Shown here: positions 43,252 to 52,300 of the stretch, one piece after another
How the letters are laid out: every line of letters starts with the position of its first letter
How positions within the stretch are numbered: position 1 is the stretch's first letter
Source: JAUILH01 sp964230215
GTDB taxonomy: Bacteria > Bacteroidota > Bacteroidia > Flavobacteriales_D > JAUILH01
Assembly (NCBI GenBank): GCA_964230215.1
Contig: CAXRGQ010000016.1
Location: 310,001 to 374,000, forward strand
DNA: 64,000 nt
Reading direction: 5' to 3'
Translations under genes and position numbers: made by a program
Notes under the pieces: model-generated
Told to the model about the DNA's origin: nothing
Database searches by the model: none
What the model saw: only the letters and a program-made list of their open reading frames with translations

Positions 43252-44661
43252 TTATAGTATTGGTCCAATAAAATCTATTTCAACTTCATCAATTTTTTCG
43301 CCATTTGCATATACGCCGATATCCAAATACTCTTTTGCCTCATCGATCTCACTCTTCGGCAAAATGACGATAAAACGTCTTGAAAATTCTTCATCTTTTA
43401 ACAAACGCCAATTGTCTCCAATGGTCTCAATCTTTCCGTTGCCAGATTCAATCTTAAGTTCTATCTCTAAGTCCTCACCCATCTTGTTTACAACTGCTAT
43501 ATCGTAAATATTGGTGATTTCGCCCTCAGCTGTTTTTCCGTAATCAGACCCTCTTGCTCTAAGTACTGTTATCCCTAAGGGTGATCGGGTAAAAATGAGC
43601 ACAGCCACTACAATAGTTAAGGCTGCTAATACAACCGTATAGGCTTTGGCTTTTACAGAGAATTTAAATGGAGTACGTGTTTTTATCGACTCATCAGAGG
43701 CATACCGAATTAATCCTGGCTCTAGCCCTGTTTTATCCATAATGGAATCACAGGCATCTATACATGCGGTGCAATTCACACATTCTAGTTGCGTTCCGTT
43801 GCGAATATCAATTCCCGTTGGGCAGACTCTAACACACAAGCCACAATCGATACAATCGCCTTTCCCTTCTGCTTCTCTATCCTCTCCTTTTCTGAATTTA
43901 GAGCGATTTTCTCCCCTTGCGTAATCATATGATATCACCATTGAGTTTTTATCCAGCAACACCCCTTGCAGCCTACCATAGGGACATACCGTTGTACAGA
44001 CTTGCTCTCTCATAAAGGCGAACACAGCATAAAACGCAAATGAAAATGCTATTATGGCGATAAACCCTCCTAAATGCTCCGCAGGTGGCGCCGTGATAAT
44101 GTTCACCAATTCATCACTTCCGATTATATAAGCCAAAAAGGTGTTTGAGATTAAAAACGAAATGGTAAAAAACAAAAAGTGTTTGAGCGATTTCTTAAAA
44201 ATCTTATTCGCATCCCATTCAGATCTGTTTAGCTTCTTTTGATGATTAGCATCTCCTTCTATCCAATACTCAATGCGTCTGAATAGCATTTCCATGAATA
44301 TTGTTTGAGGGCATACCCATCCGCAAAACAATCGGCCGAACACTAGGGTAAATAGGATAATACCTACTACACCTGTTATCATCAATAGCGCAAATAAATA
44401 GAACTCCTGTGGAAAGAATACTTGTCCAAATAAACTAAACTTACGTTCAATTACATTGAACATGAAGATTTGATTTCCTCCAATCTTAATCCAAGGCATT
44501 GCAAACAAGAGAGTAAGTAGTATGTAACTCACAATCTTGCGTTTATTGTAGTAACTGCCTTTGGGTTTTACTGGATAAATCCAATTCCTCTTACCATCTT
44601 CGTTAACAGTAGCTATTCGGTCTCTAAATGACTCGTCTTTATGCTCCTCTTCTGCACTCAT
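43252..44661 (-). CDS. ccoG: CcoG/FixG ferredoxin-type cbb3 accessory protein
   Basis: 469 residues. Several membrane segments with a GWVCPQTIFMEML motif, a cytosolic pair of 4Fe-4S sites (CIDCGLCVRVCPTGID, ECVNCTACIDAC) and a C-terminal Ig-like domain after the last membrane segment. CcoG is known to reduce copper during cbb3 assembly. Eighth part of the cco block, between ccoP and ccoH. Confidence 0.95.
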   Translation of the reverse strand: MSAEEEHKDESFRDRIATVNEDGKRNWIYPVKPKGSYYNKRKIVSYILLTLLFAMPWIKIGGNQIFMFNVIERKFSLFGQVFFPQEFYLFALLMITGVVGIILFTLVFGRLFCGWVCPQTIFMEMLFRRIEYWIEGDANHQKKLNRSEWDANKIFKKSLKHFLFFTISFLISNTFLAYIIGSDELVNIITAPPAEHLGGFIAIIAFSFAFYAVFAFMREQVCTTVCPYGRLQGVLLDKNSMVISYDYARGENRSKFRKGEDREAEGKGDCIDCGLCVRVCPTGIDIRNGTQLECVNCTACIDACDSIMDKTGLEPGLIRYASDESIKTRTPFKFSVKAKAYTVVLAALTIVVAVLIFTRSPLGITVLRARGSDYGKTAEGEITNIYDIAVVNKMGEDLEIELKIESGNGKIETIGDNWRLLKDEEFSRRFIVILPKSEIDEAKEYLDIGVYANGEKIDEVEIDFIGPIL

Positions 44662-44675
44662 TTTTTTATTTAAAT

Positions 44676-46223
44676 CTATTGCAGAGTATCCAATACCAAA
44701 GTATCAGAAGTTACAGTGTCTGCCGGAATGGGTTCCAAGTCTATATCACTATCATTGTCCTGATCACCTTCATTAGCACCATCTTCTATGAGTACTGCAT
44801 TTTGCTCAGGCGCTTTACCTCCTTCAGCTAAAGTTATTGGGGTATCAAACTTCACTAGGATATATGATGCCACATTCTGAATTTGAAGTGGGTTTAACTG
44901 TCCACTCCATGTTGGCATACCGTTTTCTCCTCCATCACTAATTACACCGAATAAGTCCCCAATTTGATTGCCGTTTATCCAGTACTTATCGGTTAGGTTT
45001 GCTCCCGTTCCACCTTGACCTCTGTCTCCATGACATGTAACACATTTTGCTTGGTAGATTTTCTCACCTTCTGACAATCCTGCACCATCTGTAATTAATA
45101 CTGCTGAGCTTGATGTTATGTTCATTCCTGCCTTTTTCTTGTATTCATCTATTTCAATTTGAGCAGCTGCTACGTCCTTTTCATACTCTGCCTCTTGAAG
45201 ATCACCTGTCTTTAACACATGATAGTGCATTAGGTATACCACGGCAAATACAATAGTTCCGTAGAACATCCATAACCACCATGGCGGCAAGGTATTGTCT
45301 AATTCCTGAATTCCATCATACTCGTGGTGCATTAGAATATCCTTCTCTTCACTCACTTTCACAGACTTTGTAAGGAGATGACTAAAGCCTTTAAACTTCT
45401 TGCGCATAATCGTCACACGCGGCGCTTTTATCCCTTTGTTCTCTAAAAGAGTATTCAACAAGTTCTTCATGTAAAGCGCTACTCCCAGAAGAATTAGATC
45501 GATAGTAATCACGATCCATATCATTGTGTTAGAGATTCTAAAGAAGTGCTCATTCCCCATATCGTCGGGTATAACAACATCTGAGGAGAATCCATAAGCC
45601 GGTACCATCATTAAAAGAAGCAGAGTCAGCATCTTACCTGCATTTGAAGAATTATCCTTTTTGTCCTTGTATAAATCACTTGTTAGAATGTCTCTAATAG
45701 CAGTTGAAAGCGTTAGAATCATTGCGATTAATACCACAGCGATAACCAGCAACACAGTGACAATTTTAAGATTCTGGTCATAGTCAGGAATTAACTCGTA
45801 CTCAGCTTCCTCTGAAGGTGCTGATGCCGTTTCCTTCTTTTTATCTGCGGCTTCTTCTGCTGCTGCGTCATAGTCATCCATGTATTGCAATGCTGCATCA
45901 ATTTGCTCATTGCTCAAATCTTCAAACATTTGCATTTCGCCCACAAAAGATGTTGGTCGGCTCTGCAGGTAGGGGTCGTCACTCGATTCTATGGCCGTTT
46001 TCCAGTTCTTTACCCAACTATAGATAAGCGTTGGATCCGTGCTTTCTTTTTCCCATACCGCTCTTATCCCGCGTAACTTAGGACCTACTCCATCTTTATC
46101 TGCCTGGTGACAAGCGCTACACTTCTCTTTAAACAGTTGTTTTCCATCTTGAGCAGATGCATTAGCGCCAATGACTAAAACAGTTAAGAAAGTCATCCAT
46201 AATTTTAATCCTAATGTCTTCAT
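44676..46223 (-). CDS. ccoP: cbb3 oxidase subunit CcoP with extra N-terminal cytochrome c domain
   Basis: 515 residues. A signal-like N terminus is followed by a class I cytochrome c domain with CSACH (35-39), membrane segments at about 153-172 and 233-251, the CcoP core segment PPWWLWMFYGTIVFAVVY (about 313-330), and a C-terminal cytochrome c domain with CVTCH (394-398). Classical CcoP has both haem domains after the membrane part; here one precedes it. ATG 46223 directly follows ccoQ. A Glu/Asp-rich tail ends the protein. Confidence 0.92.
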   Translation of the reverse strand: MKTLGLKLWMTFLTVLVIGANASAQDGKQLFKEKCSACHQADKDGVGPKLRGIRAVWEKESTDPTLIYSWVKNWKTAIESSDDPYLQSRPTSFVGEMQMFEDLSNEQIDAALQYMDDYDAAAEEAADKKKETASAPSEEAEYELIPDYDQNLKIVTVLLVIAVVLIAMILTLSTAIRDILTSDLYKDKKDNSSNAGKMLTLLLLMMVPAYGFSSDVVIPDDMGNEHFFRISNTMIWIVITIDLILLGVALYMKNLLNTLLENKGIKAPRVTIMRKKFKGFSHLLTKSVKVSEEKDILMHHEYDGIQELDNTLPPWWLWMFYGTIVFAVVYLMHYHVLKTGDLQEAEYEKDVAAAQIEIDEYKKKAGMNITSSSAVLITDGAGLSEGEKIYQAKCVTCHGDRGQGGTGANLTDKYWINGNQIGDLFGVISDGGENGMPTWSGQLNPLQIQNVASYILVKFDTPITLAEGGKAPEQNAVLIEDGANEGDQDNDSDIDLEPIPADTVTSDTLVLDTLQ

Positions 46224-46224
46224 C

Positions 46225-46407
46225 TTATTTCTTTTTATTGTTGTCATCAATTGGATAATTGCTTATCTCTTCGATCATGCTTTTGTCAGACTTATAGACA
46301 TATATCAGCAGTCCAGTAAAGAACACCATGAATATTGCTAGTCCTATGATTGGGAAAATCTCAATTCCATCAATCGTAGCCATATGTGATTTTATATACT
46401 TTAACAT
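46225..46407 (-). CDS. ccoQ: cbb3 oxidase small subunit CcoQ-like
   Basis: 60 residues with one membrane segment (IFPIIGLAIFMVFFTGLLIYVY) followed by a charged tail ending in NNKKK. Position between ccoNO and ccoP, size and topology fit CcoQ/FixQ, which stabilises the oxidase complex. Sequence conservation in this family is low, so context carries much of the call. Confidence 0.85.
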   Translation of the reverse strand: MLKYIKSHMATIDGIEIFPIIGLAIFMVFFTGLLIYVYKSDKSMIEEISNYPIDDNNKKK

Positions 46408-46409
46408 GT

Positions 46410-48602
46410 CTATTCGTTTTTAGCAGTTTCATTATTCGTTTCCTCGCCTTCATCCAGCTTGTGAATATCTGAGCCAAGTCTTTGCAGATAGGCAATAATT
46501 GCCACCACTTCTTTTTTACTCAGCTTTTCTATATCCTCATCAGTGAATTCAGCATCCGCTTCTCCAGCATAAATTTCTCGTGCTATATAGCGTGCCTGCG
46601 ACTTGAGAGAGTCTAGCGCAATATCCTCGAAACCTTCTGGATACGGCACCCCTATCTTTCTCATAACCTTCACTTTGGTTTCGATATGAGACACATCTAG
46701 GTCGTCTTCGATAAACCACGTGTAACTCGGCATTATCGATTGTGCACTAAATCGTCTTGCGTCTAAGAAATGTTTGTAGTGCCAATTAGCATTTTTGAAC
46801 TGATCGTTTCCAACTCCTTCTCTATGCAAGTCTGGACCAGTTCTTTTTGATCCCCATTGGAACGGGTGATCGTAAACAAACTCTCCAGCCTTAGAATATT
46901 CGCCGTAACGTGCAGTTTCAAACCTTAATGGCCTTACCATTTGGGAGTGACAGGTGTAACAGCCTTCTCGTATATAAATATCCCTTCCCTCTAATTCAAG
47001 CGGTGTATATGGTTTCACACTTGAAATGGTTGGCACATTACTTTGTACGAGTATTGTTGGCATTATCTCGACCAGTCCACCGATGGATATCAAGACCAAA
47101 CTGAATATCAACATTCGTATTGGACGTCTTTCGATACTTCTATGCCAGTACTCCCCTTTTCCTGAAGCTGCATTTGGTTTAAGTAGCGCTGGTGCTTCCG
47201 CTTCTTCATCCGCTAAGAAGTTTCCTCTTCTTGCAGTAACTATTAAGTTGTACACCATGATTAAAGCACCTACTAGATATAAGGCTCCTCCAAATGATCT
47301 TAGAGCGTACATATATCTGAGCGAGTGAACCGTCTCAACAAAGTCAGGGTGCGTTAATGTTCCATCAGGATTGAAATCTTGCCACATTTGTCCTTGAATC
47401 CACCCTGCCCAGTACAATGGAATTGCGTAGAATAATATACCTAATGTTGCAATCCAGAAGTGGGTATTGGCTAATCGCTCACTGTGTAGTTTAGTGCGCC
47501 ATAATTTCGGTACTAGCCAGTATAGCATACCAAAGGTTAACATACCGTTCCATCCCAATCCACCAATATGTACGTGTCCTATTGTCCAATCAGTAAAGTG
47601 AGATATTACGTTCACCGATTTTAACGATAACATTGGCCCTTCAAAGGTTGCCATACCGTATGCTGTTACTGCAACTACCATAAACTTAAGTACTGCAGAA
47701 TCTCTTACTTTATCCCAGGCACCTCTCAGTGTTAAGAGTCCGTTTAACATACCACCCCACGATGGTGCGATAAGCATTATTGAGAATACTACTCCCAGCG
47801 ATTGTGCCCAATCAGGTAATGAAGTATATAATAAGTGGTGGGGACCCGCCCAGATATATATGAAGATGAGGGCCCAAAAGTGAATAATCGATAGTTTGTA
47901 CGAATATACTGGTCGTCCAGATACTTTTGGAATGAAGTAGTACATCAAGCCCAGGTATGGTGTGGTTAAGAAGAATGCCACGGCATTATGCCCGTACCAC
48001 CATTGTACCAACGCATCTTGCACCCCTGCATACCAACTATAACTTTTTAAGAAATGAACAGGGTATTCGAATGAGTTGAAAATATGCAGTACTGCCACCG
48101 TAACAAACGTTGCGATATAAAACCAGATGGCTACATATAAATGTTTTACTCTTCTTTTGATGATGGTCATCATCATATTAAGACCAAACACTACCCAAAT
48201 TAGTGCGATTAATATGTCAATCCACCATTCTAATTCGGCATACTCCTTACCCGTAGTGTAACCAAGGGGCAAAGTAACAGCCGCACAAACAATGATAAAC
48301 TGCCATCCCCAGAAATTGATTTTACTGAGTAAATCACTCCACATTCTAGTTTTTAGCAGCCTCTGTAAACTGTAATACACCCCAGCGAAAATACCGTTAC
48401 CTACAAAGGCAAATATGATCGCATTTGTGTGCAATGGCCTAATTCTACCAAAGGAGATATACTTTATAAAGTTTAACTCTGGCCATACTAACTCTAGTGC
48501 GGCGTACAGACCAACCAGCATACCTACGATTCCAAATACAACCGTGGCAATTAAGAAATTACGCACTATTCGGTTGTCATAACTGAACTTTTCAACTTCC
48601 AT
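46410..48602 (-). CDS. ccoN: Fused cbb3 oxidase subunits CcoN-CcoO
   Basis: 730 residues. Residues 1 to about 455 are the twelve-helix CcoN catalytic subunit with haem and CuB ligands visible at His58 (RPLHTN), His205 (WYGHNAVAF), His255/256 (AGPHHLLY) and His343/345 (IGHVHIGG). After a linker, residues about 485-730 are CcoO: one membrane segment and a mono-haem cytochrome c with CYTCH (548-552) and a probable Met ligand. The CcoNO fusion is characteristic of Bacteroidetes. It reduces oxygen to water with high affinity while pumping protons. Confidence 0.97.
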   Translation of the reverse strand: MEVEKFSYDNRIVRNFLIATVVFGIVGMLVGLYAALELVWPELNFIKYISFGRIRPLHTNAIIFAFVGNGIFAGVYYSLQRLLKTRMWSDLLSKINFWGWQFIIVCAAVTLPLGYTTGKEYAELEWWIDILIALIWVVFGLNMMMTIIKRRVKHLYVAIWFYIATFVTVAVLHIFNSFEYPVHFLKSYSWYAGVQDALVQWWYGHNAVAFFLTTPYLGLMYYFIPKVSGRPVYSYKLSIIHFWALIFIYIWAGPHHLLYTSLPDWAQSLGVVFSIMLIAPSWGGMLNGLLTLRGAWDKVRDSAVLKFMVVAVTAYGMATFEGPMLSLKSVNVISHFTDWTIGHVHIGGLGWNGMLTFGMLYWLVPKLWRTKLHSERLANTHFWIATLGILFYAIPLYWAGWIQGQMWQDFNPDGTLTHPDFVETVHSLRYMYALRSFGGALYLVGALIMVYNLIVTARRGNFLADEEAEAPALLKPNAASGKGEYWHRSIERRPIRMLIFSLVLISIGGLVEIMPTILVQSNVPTISSVKPYTPLELEGRDIYIREGCYTCHSQMVRPLRFETARYGEYSKAGEFVYDHPFQWGSKRTGPDLHREGVGNDQFKNANWHYKHFLDARRFSAQSIMPSYTWFIEDDLDVSHIETKVKVMRKIGVPYPEGFEDIALDSLKSQARYIAREIYAGEADAEFTDEDIEKLSKKEVVAIIAYLQRLGSDIHKLDEGEETNNETAKNE

Positions 48603-48772
48603 TATTCTTGTTTTGATGAGTTTTCTTCTTCTTCATTATCATCGAAGAGTATTCTGTAAGCCGGTGTGACGTCATCTTCGAATTGACCCGACTTATTCGC
48701 CCAAAAAAAGGCATATAAGAAGACCAAGGCTAAACAAACACTCACTCCGATTAATAAGAATATTACTTCCAT
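48602..48772 (-). CDS. ccoS: CcoS cbb3 maturation protein
   Basis: A 56-residue ORF starting MEVIFLLIGVSVCLALVFL, with one N-terminal membrane segment, then AFFWANKSGQFEDDVTPAYR and an acidic tail. The FFWA..SGQFDD..PA-like block is the CcoS signature. Its stop TAA shares its last base with the ccoNO ATG (TAATG). CcoS is needed for cofactor insertion into cbb3 oxidase. Confidence 0.93.
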   Translation of the reverse strand: MEVIFLLIGVSVCLALVFLYAFFWANKSGQFEDDVTPAYRILFDDNEEEENSSKQE

Positions 48773-48789
48773 TACTTCTAAATATGATT

Positions 48790-48857
48790 CAAAGTAAGTG
48801 AGTGTTAAGATGAATAGATATGAATGAAATCACCTTAAAAACTGATTATTGTCACTA
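48790..48857 (-). promoter_or_regulatory. Candidate ccoS-ccoNO promoter with Crp/Fnr-type box
   Basis: AACTGAT-TATTG-TCACT (48840-48857) contains TGA-N6-TCA, the core of Crp/Fnr sites. It resembles the boxes at 56654-56671 and 59761-59778. A minus-7-like TTACTTTG (48797-48790, one mismatch) would place the box about 63 bases before the RNA start, a class I activator position. A second inverted repeat TCACT-N8-AGTGA (48852-48869) overlaps it. Confidence 0.6.
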
Positions 48858-48870
48858 AATTGTCAGTGAG

Positions 48871-51255
48871 CTAGTTCCACTTGTAAACCCGCCTTTCGTA
48901 CCACACTGTACCTAAATAAGTTAGAGCTACAACTGATATCGAACTCAAGGGCATAATGATAGCTGCAACAAGTGGATTTAAGAGATTAAAAACGGCAAAT
49001 CCTAGTCCAGTTAGATTGTAAATAAGCGAGAAGATATAACTGTACTTAAGCAATCTGACTGCATATTTACTTATACTGATATATCTGAAAAGACTGTGTA
49101 ATTTATTGGCTTCCACAATCGCATCACAAGCAGGGGAAAAATTGTAGATATCCTCAGCGACAGAAATCCCTACATCACTTTTCATTAACGCGCCTGCATC
49201 ATTTAGTCCATCGCCTAACATTAATACTCTCTTACCGTGTTTCTGCAGATTCTCGATATACTTAAGTTTATCTTGAGGACTTTGCTTAAAAGCCATGTTA
49301 GCGATATTGTATTGATCACTTATTGCAAGTTTATCCTTCTCACTATCTCCAGACAAGACATGTACGTCAAAAGCAGAATGCAGGCTGTTAAACATGTTTT
49401 CCAATCCAGGCCTAAAGGTCGATTCAAACACATAGTGACCAAGAATTTCTCCATCAAGTGAAATGAATACACTGGTCAAATTGTCTACCGGCAATGCCCC
49501 CACAAACTCCGGAGATCCGATTAATAGATGCTTCCCATCATAGTTGCCACTCAGACCTTTTCCTATATGTTCTCTAAAACTAGACACAGTTTTATTATGG
49601 AGCTTACTATCCTTAAAATGCGCAGATAATGCTTTACTCAATGGGTGGTTCGAATTCGCCACCAAACTTGCAATAGCCTCTCTAACACCATTGGTTAATT
49701 CTTCTCCAACAAAGCGAATTCTATAGCCATCCGTTTCAGATAAGGTACCTGTTTTATCAAATACTACGGTGTCAACATGAGCTAATCGCTCTATCGCGTC
49801 AGCATTTTTAAAATAAATACCTTTTCTTCCAAGTAGCCTTTGTGCATTTCCAAATGTAAAGGGTACAGAAAGCGCCAAGGCACATGGACAGGCCACTATT
49901 AATACAGAGGTGACAATATTAATTACATTACTCGGTTCGATATAATACCAAATCGCACCCGCAAGTATTGCAATGATAATTACAATTAAGGTAAACCTTC
50001 GGCCAAGAGAGTCTGTCAACTCTTGTAAACTACCTTTTTGACAATCCTTTTCACCCGCGCTCTCCCAAAGCTGCGTCAGATAACTCTGATTTACCTTCTT
50101 TTTTATACGTATTTCAACACTTTCACCATGCAGCCTGCCCCCAGCAAAAAGAAGATCTCCCTTATGTTTATGAATCAATTCAGATTCGCCCGTTACAAAA
50201 CTGTAGTTAATATGTGCATCTCCAGATAATAACTCCGCATCTGCAGGGATCACCTCTTCATTGTGAATACGGATTAGGTCACCTTGATTTATGGAGCCTA
50301 TTTTTACAACCTCTTCATCTCCGTTTTCATTCAGCCTGGAAACTGCCATTGGGAAATATGAGGTGTAATCTCTATCGAACGATAAATAGTCATAGGTCTT
50401 TTGTTGAAACCATTTCCCAATAAGCAAGAAGAACACAAACCCGGCGAAAGAATCCATATAGCCAGGTCCGTTGCCTGCGAAAATATCGTATACACTCCGA
50501 CCATATAAGACAGCTATTCCGATTGAAATGGGCACATCAAGATTGATGGCTTTTGCTTTAACCGCTTTAAACGCAGACTTAAGATAATCACTCGCCGAGT
50601 ACACTAGAACAGGAAGCGATAACCCCAGAATTATATAGCTAAAGATGCTGCGAAATTTACCTACAAAATCCTCATCTGGATTTAGGTACTCTGGAAAACT
50701 CAAGAGCATTATATTCCCAAAACAGAACCCAGCAACCGCCAGCTTTAGAACCAAGTCTCGCTTTACCTTAGATGAATGCTTTTCTGGTGAATCGAACTTT
50801 GGTGCATAGCCAATTCTATCTAATAATTCCGCCAGCTCTTTTAAAGAGATCTCTTGATGCTTGAAATGAATTGAAGCTCTTTTATTGACAAAATTCACTT
50901 CACTTGAGATTATCCCCTTATTCAGTTTGTGAATATTCTCTAAAAGCCACACACATGATGCACAGTGAATCTGGGGCAATAGAATTGTTATTCTTGAAGA
51001 TTCGCCCTCTCTAAAGTCTAAGAGTTCATTCGCCAGCTCTTCGTTCTCAAGGTACTTATAGGTGTGTTTTGATCTAGACACAGGTCTTACTCCCGCATTA
51101 TCATCAAGCGAGTAAAACTGACCCATATTGTGGTCTTTAAGAATAAGGTATACACTTTGGCAACCTGTGCAACAAAACAGTTTTCCGTCCGATTGAATAG
51201 TATCATCAGGACAAACATCACCGCAGTGCGCACAATTAAGTTTCTCTTTTACCAC
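48871..51255 (-). CDS. ccoI: CcoI-type copper-transporting P1B ATPase
   Basis: 794 residues with a GTG start at 51255. N-terminal Cys-rich site (CAHCGDVCPDD, then FCCTGCQSVY), a heavy-metal-associated domain with CASC in IHCASCVWLLE, eight membrane segments with the transport motif CPCALALS, the phosphorylation site FDKTGTLS, a TGES-like loop (VTGESEL) and the hinge GDGLNDAGAL. CcoI/FixI exports copper for the cbb3 CuB centre. It starts the cco block, which runs ccoI-S-NO-Q-P-G-H. Confidence 0.94.
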   Translation of the reverse strand: MVKEKLNCAHCGDVCPDDTIQSDGKLFCCTGCQSVYLILKDHNMGQFYSLDDNAGVRPVSRSKHTYKYLENEELANELLDFREGESSRITILLPQIHCASCVWLLENIHKLNKGIISSEVNFVNKRASIHFKHQEISLKELAELLDRIGYAPKFDSPEKHSSKVKRDLVLKLAVAGFCFGNIMLLSFPEYLNPDEDFVGKFRSIFSYIILGLSLPVLVYSASDYLKSAFKAVKAKAINLDVPISIGIAVLYGRSVYDIFAGNGPGYMDSFAGFVFFLLIGKWFQQKTYDYLSFDRDYTSYFPMAVSRLNENGDEEVVKIGSINQGDLIRIHNEEVIPADAELLSGDAHINYSFVTGESELIHKHKGDLLFAGGRLHGESVEIRIKKKVNQSYLTQLWESAGEKDCQKGSLQELTDSLGRRFTLIVIIIAILAGAIWYYIEPSNVINIVTSVLIVACPCALALSVPFTFGNAQRLLGRKGIYFKNADAIERLAHVDTVVFDKTGTLSETDGYRIRFVGEELTNGVREAIASLVANSNHPLSKALSAHFKDSKLHNKTVSSFREHIGKGLSGNYDGKHLLIGSPEFVGALPVDNLTSVFISLDGEILGHYVFESTFRPGLENMFNSLHSAFDVHVLSGDSEKDKLAISDQYNIANMAFKQSPQDKLKYIENLQKHGKRVLMLGDGLNDAGALMKSDVGISVAEDIYNFSPACDAIVEANKLHSLFRYISISKYAVRLLKYSYIFSLIYNLTGLGFAVFNLLNPLVAAIIMPLSSISVVALTYLGTVWYERRVYKWN

Positions 51256-51259
51256 GCTG

Positions 51260-51296
51260 CAAAACTGCCATTAATCCAGCATCAATTGGCTGATGC
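51260..51296 (-). promoter_or_regulatory. Candidate ccoI promoter with palindrome
   Basis: CAGTTTTG (51267-51260, one mismatch to TAnnTTTG) ends four bases before the GTG start. The inverted repeat GCATCA-ATTGGC-TGATGC (51279-51296) is centred about 32 bases before the predicted RNA start, over the minus-33 region. This may be an operator. Confidence 0.45.
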
Positions 51297-51353
51297 AATT
51301 CATTTAAAAACATGATTAATATCAAACTCGCTATAAAATCATGGAATTGTGTT

Positions 51354-51361
51354 TATTTTTG
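51354..51361 (+). promoter_or_regulatory. Minus-7 box TATTTTTG of queD
   Basis: A perfect TAnnTTTG match 16 bases before ATG 51378. It excludes the in-frame start at 51312. Confidence 0.55.
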
Positions 51362-51377
51362 GGCAAAGAATAACACC

Positions 51378-51818
51378 ATGCGCGTAAGATTAACAAAGGA
51401 ATTCGGTTTTGAAACGGCACATGCTCTTGATGGCTATCACGGCAAGTGCAAGGATATTCATGGCCATTCATATCATCTTAAGGTGACCATTCTTGGAAAC
51501 CCAAAAAAAGACCCTGAAGCCAGTGATTGCGGTATGGTAATGGATTTTGGTGATTTAAAAGATATTGTTAGAGAACACGTAGTTAAACAATTTGATCATC
51601 ATCTTATACTGCGAAAAGACTCCAGATTCAAAGGGATTGAAGAAAAAAACGAACGCGTCCGCTACGTTGATTACCAGCCTACGTGTGAAAACATGCTTCT
51701 AGAGATTGTTGATATCATTCTACAGAATTTGCCAGAAGACATACACCTTCATTCGGCTCATTTAAGAGAGACAGCAACAAGCTATGCTGAGTGGCACAGT
51801 GAGGATAATGCGAGATAA
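51378..51818 (+). CDS. queD: 6-carboxy-5,6,7,8-tetrahydropterin synthase family
   Basis: 146 residues of the PTPS/QueD family, which turns dihydroneopterin triphosphate into a tetrahydropterin in queuosine or pterin synthesis. Zinc ligands His15 (FETAHAL), His28 and His30 (IHGHSY), catalytic Cys24 (GKCKDIHGH), the region GMVMDFGDLK and Glu in PTCENMLLEI are all visible. No other queuosine gene is in the window. The stop overlaps the haemoglobin gene by 11 bases. Confidence 0.9.
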   Translation: MRVRLTKEFGFETAHALDGYHGKCKDIHGHSYHLKVTILGNPKKDPEASDCGMVMDFGDLKDIVREHVVKQFDHHLILRKDSRFKGIEEKNERVRYVDYQPTCENMLLEIVDIILQNLPEDIHLHSAHLRETATSYAEWHSEDNAR

Positions 51819-52218
51819 AACTGATATACGTTCTAGAGAAGACATTCACCTTCTTGTGCAAACGTTTTATAACAAGTTGTTAGATGAAAGTCAGCTGGCA
51901 CATTATTTCCAAAACATTGTCACGCATTTAGACGCACATATTCATAAAATCACGGATTTTTGGGAAGGACAATTGCTTCAGGTAAGATCAAATTATAAGG
52001 GTAACCCTATGCAAGCTCATGTTGAATTGGATGAACAGCACAAACATGACATAAGTCAAGAAAATTTCGCTGAATGGTTAAATTTTTGGACGCAGACAAT
52101 CGATGAATTATTTGAAGGCGAGCGAGCTGAATTAGCCAAATCCAGAGCCAGAAACATGGCAACACATCTCTTTATTGAAATCTATCAGAATAGAAAGCAT
52201 TCGGACAACGAACAATAG
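51808..52218 (+). CDS. Group III truncated haemoglobin
   Basis: 136 residues from ATG 51808 (the frame is open to 51784). The segments LVQTFYNKLLDES, HLDAHIHKITDFWEG and the proximal region HVELDEQHKHDI, then WLNFWTQTIDELFEG, match group III (trHbP-type) globins. Roles in the family include peroxide, NO or oxygen handling at low oxygen tension. It is co-transcribed with queD and lies next to the cbb3 block, but no functional tie can be shown from sequence. Confidence 0.88.
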   Translation: MRDKTDIRSREDIHLLVQTFYNKLLDESQLAHYFQNIVTHLDAHIHKITDFWEGQLLQVRSNYKGNPMQAHVELDEQHKHDISQENFAEWLNFWTQTIDELFEGERAELAKSRARNMATHLFIEIYQNRKHSDNEQ

Positions 52219-52300
52219 AAGCTGATTTTTGTTAGGTATAGTAGAAAGTTAGCTGCAATCTGCACGATAATTTGTATTTTTAAGGCAAATAGTCATTTAG

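Noticed and set aside
52223..52238. Possible fourth Crp/Fnr box before kynA (CTGA-TTTTTG-TTAG)
   Set aside because: One half has TTA in place of TCA and the flanks do not match AACTGAT, so it is too weak to claim.
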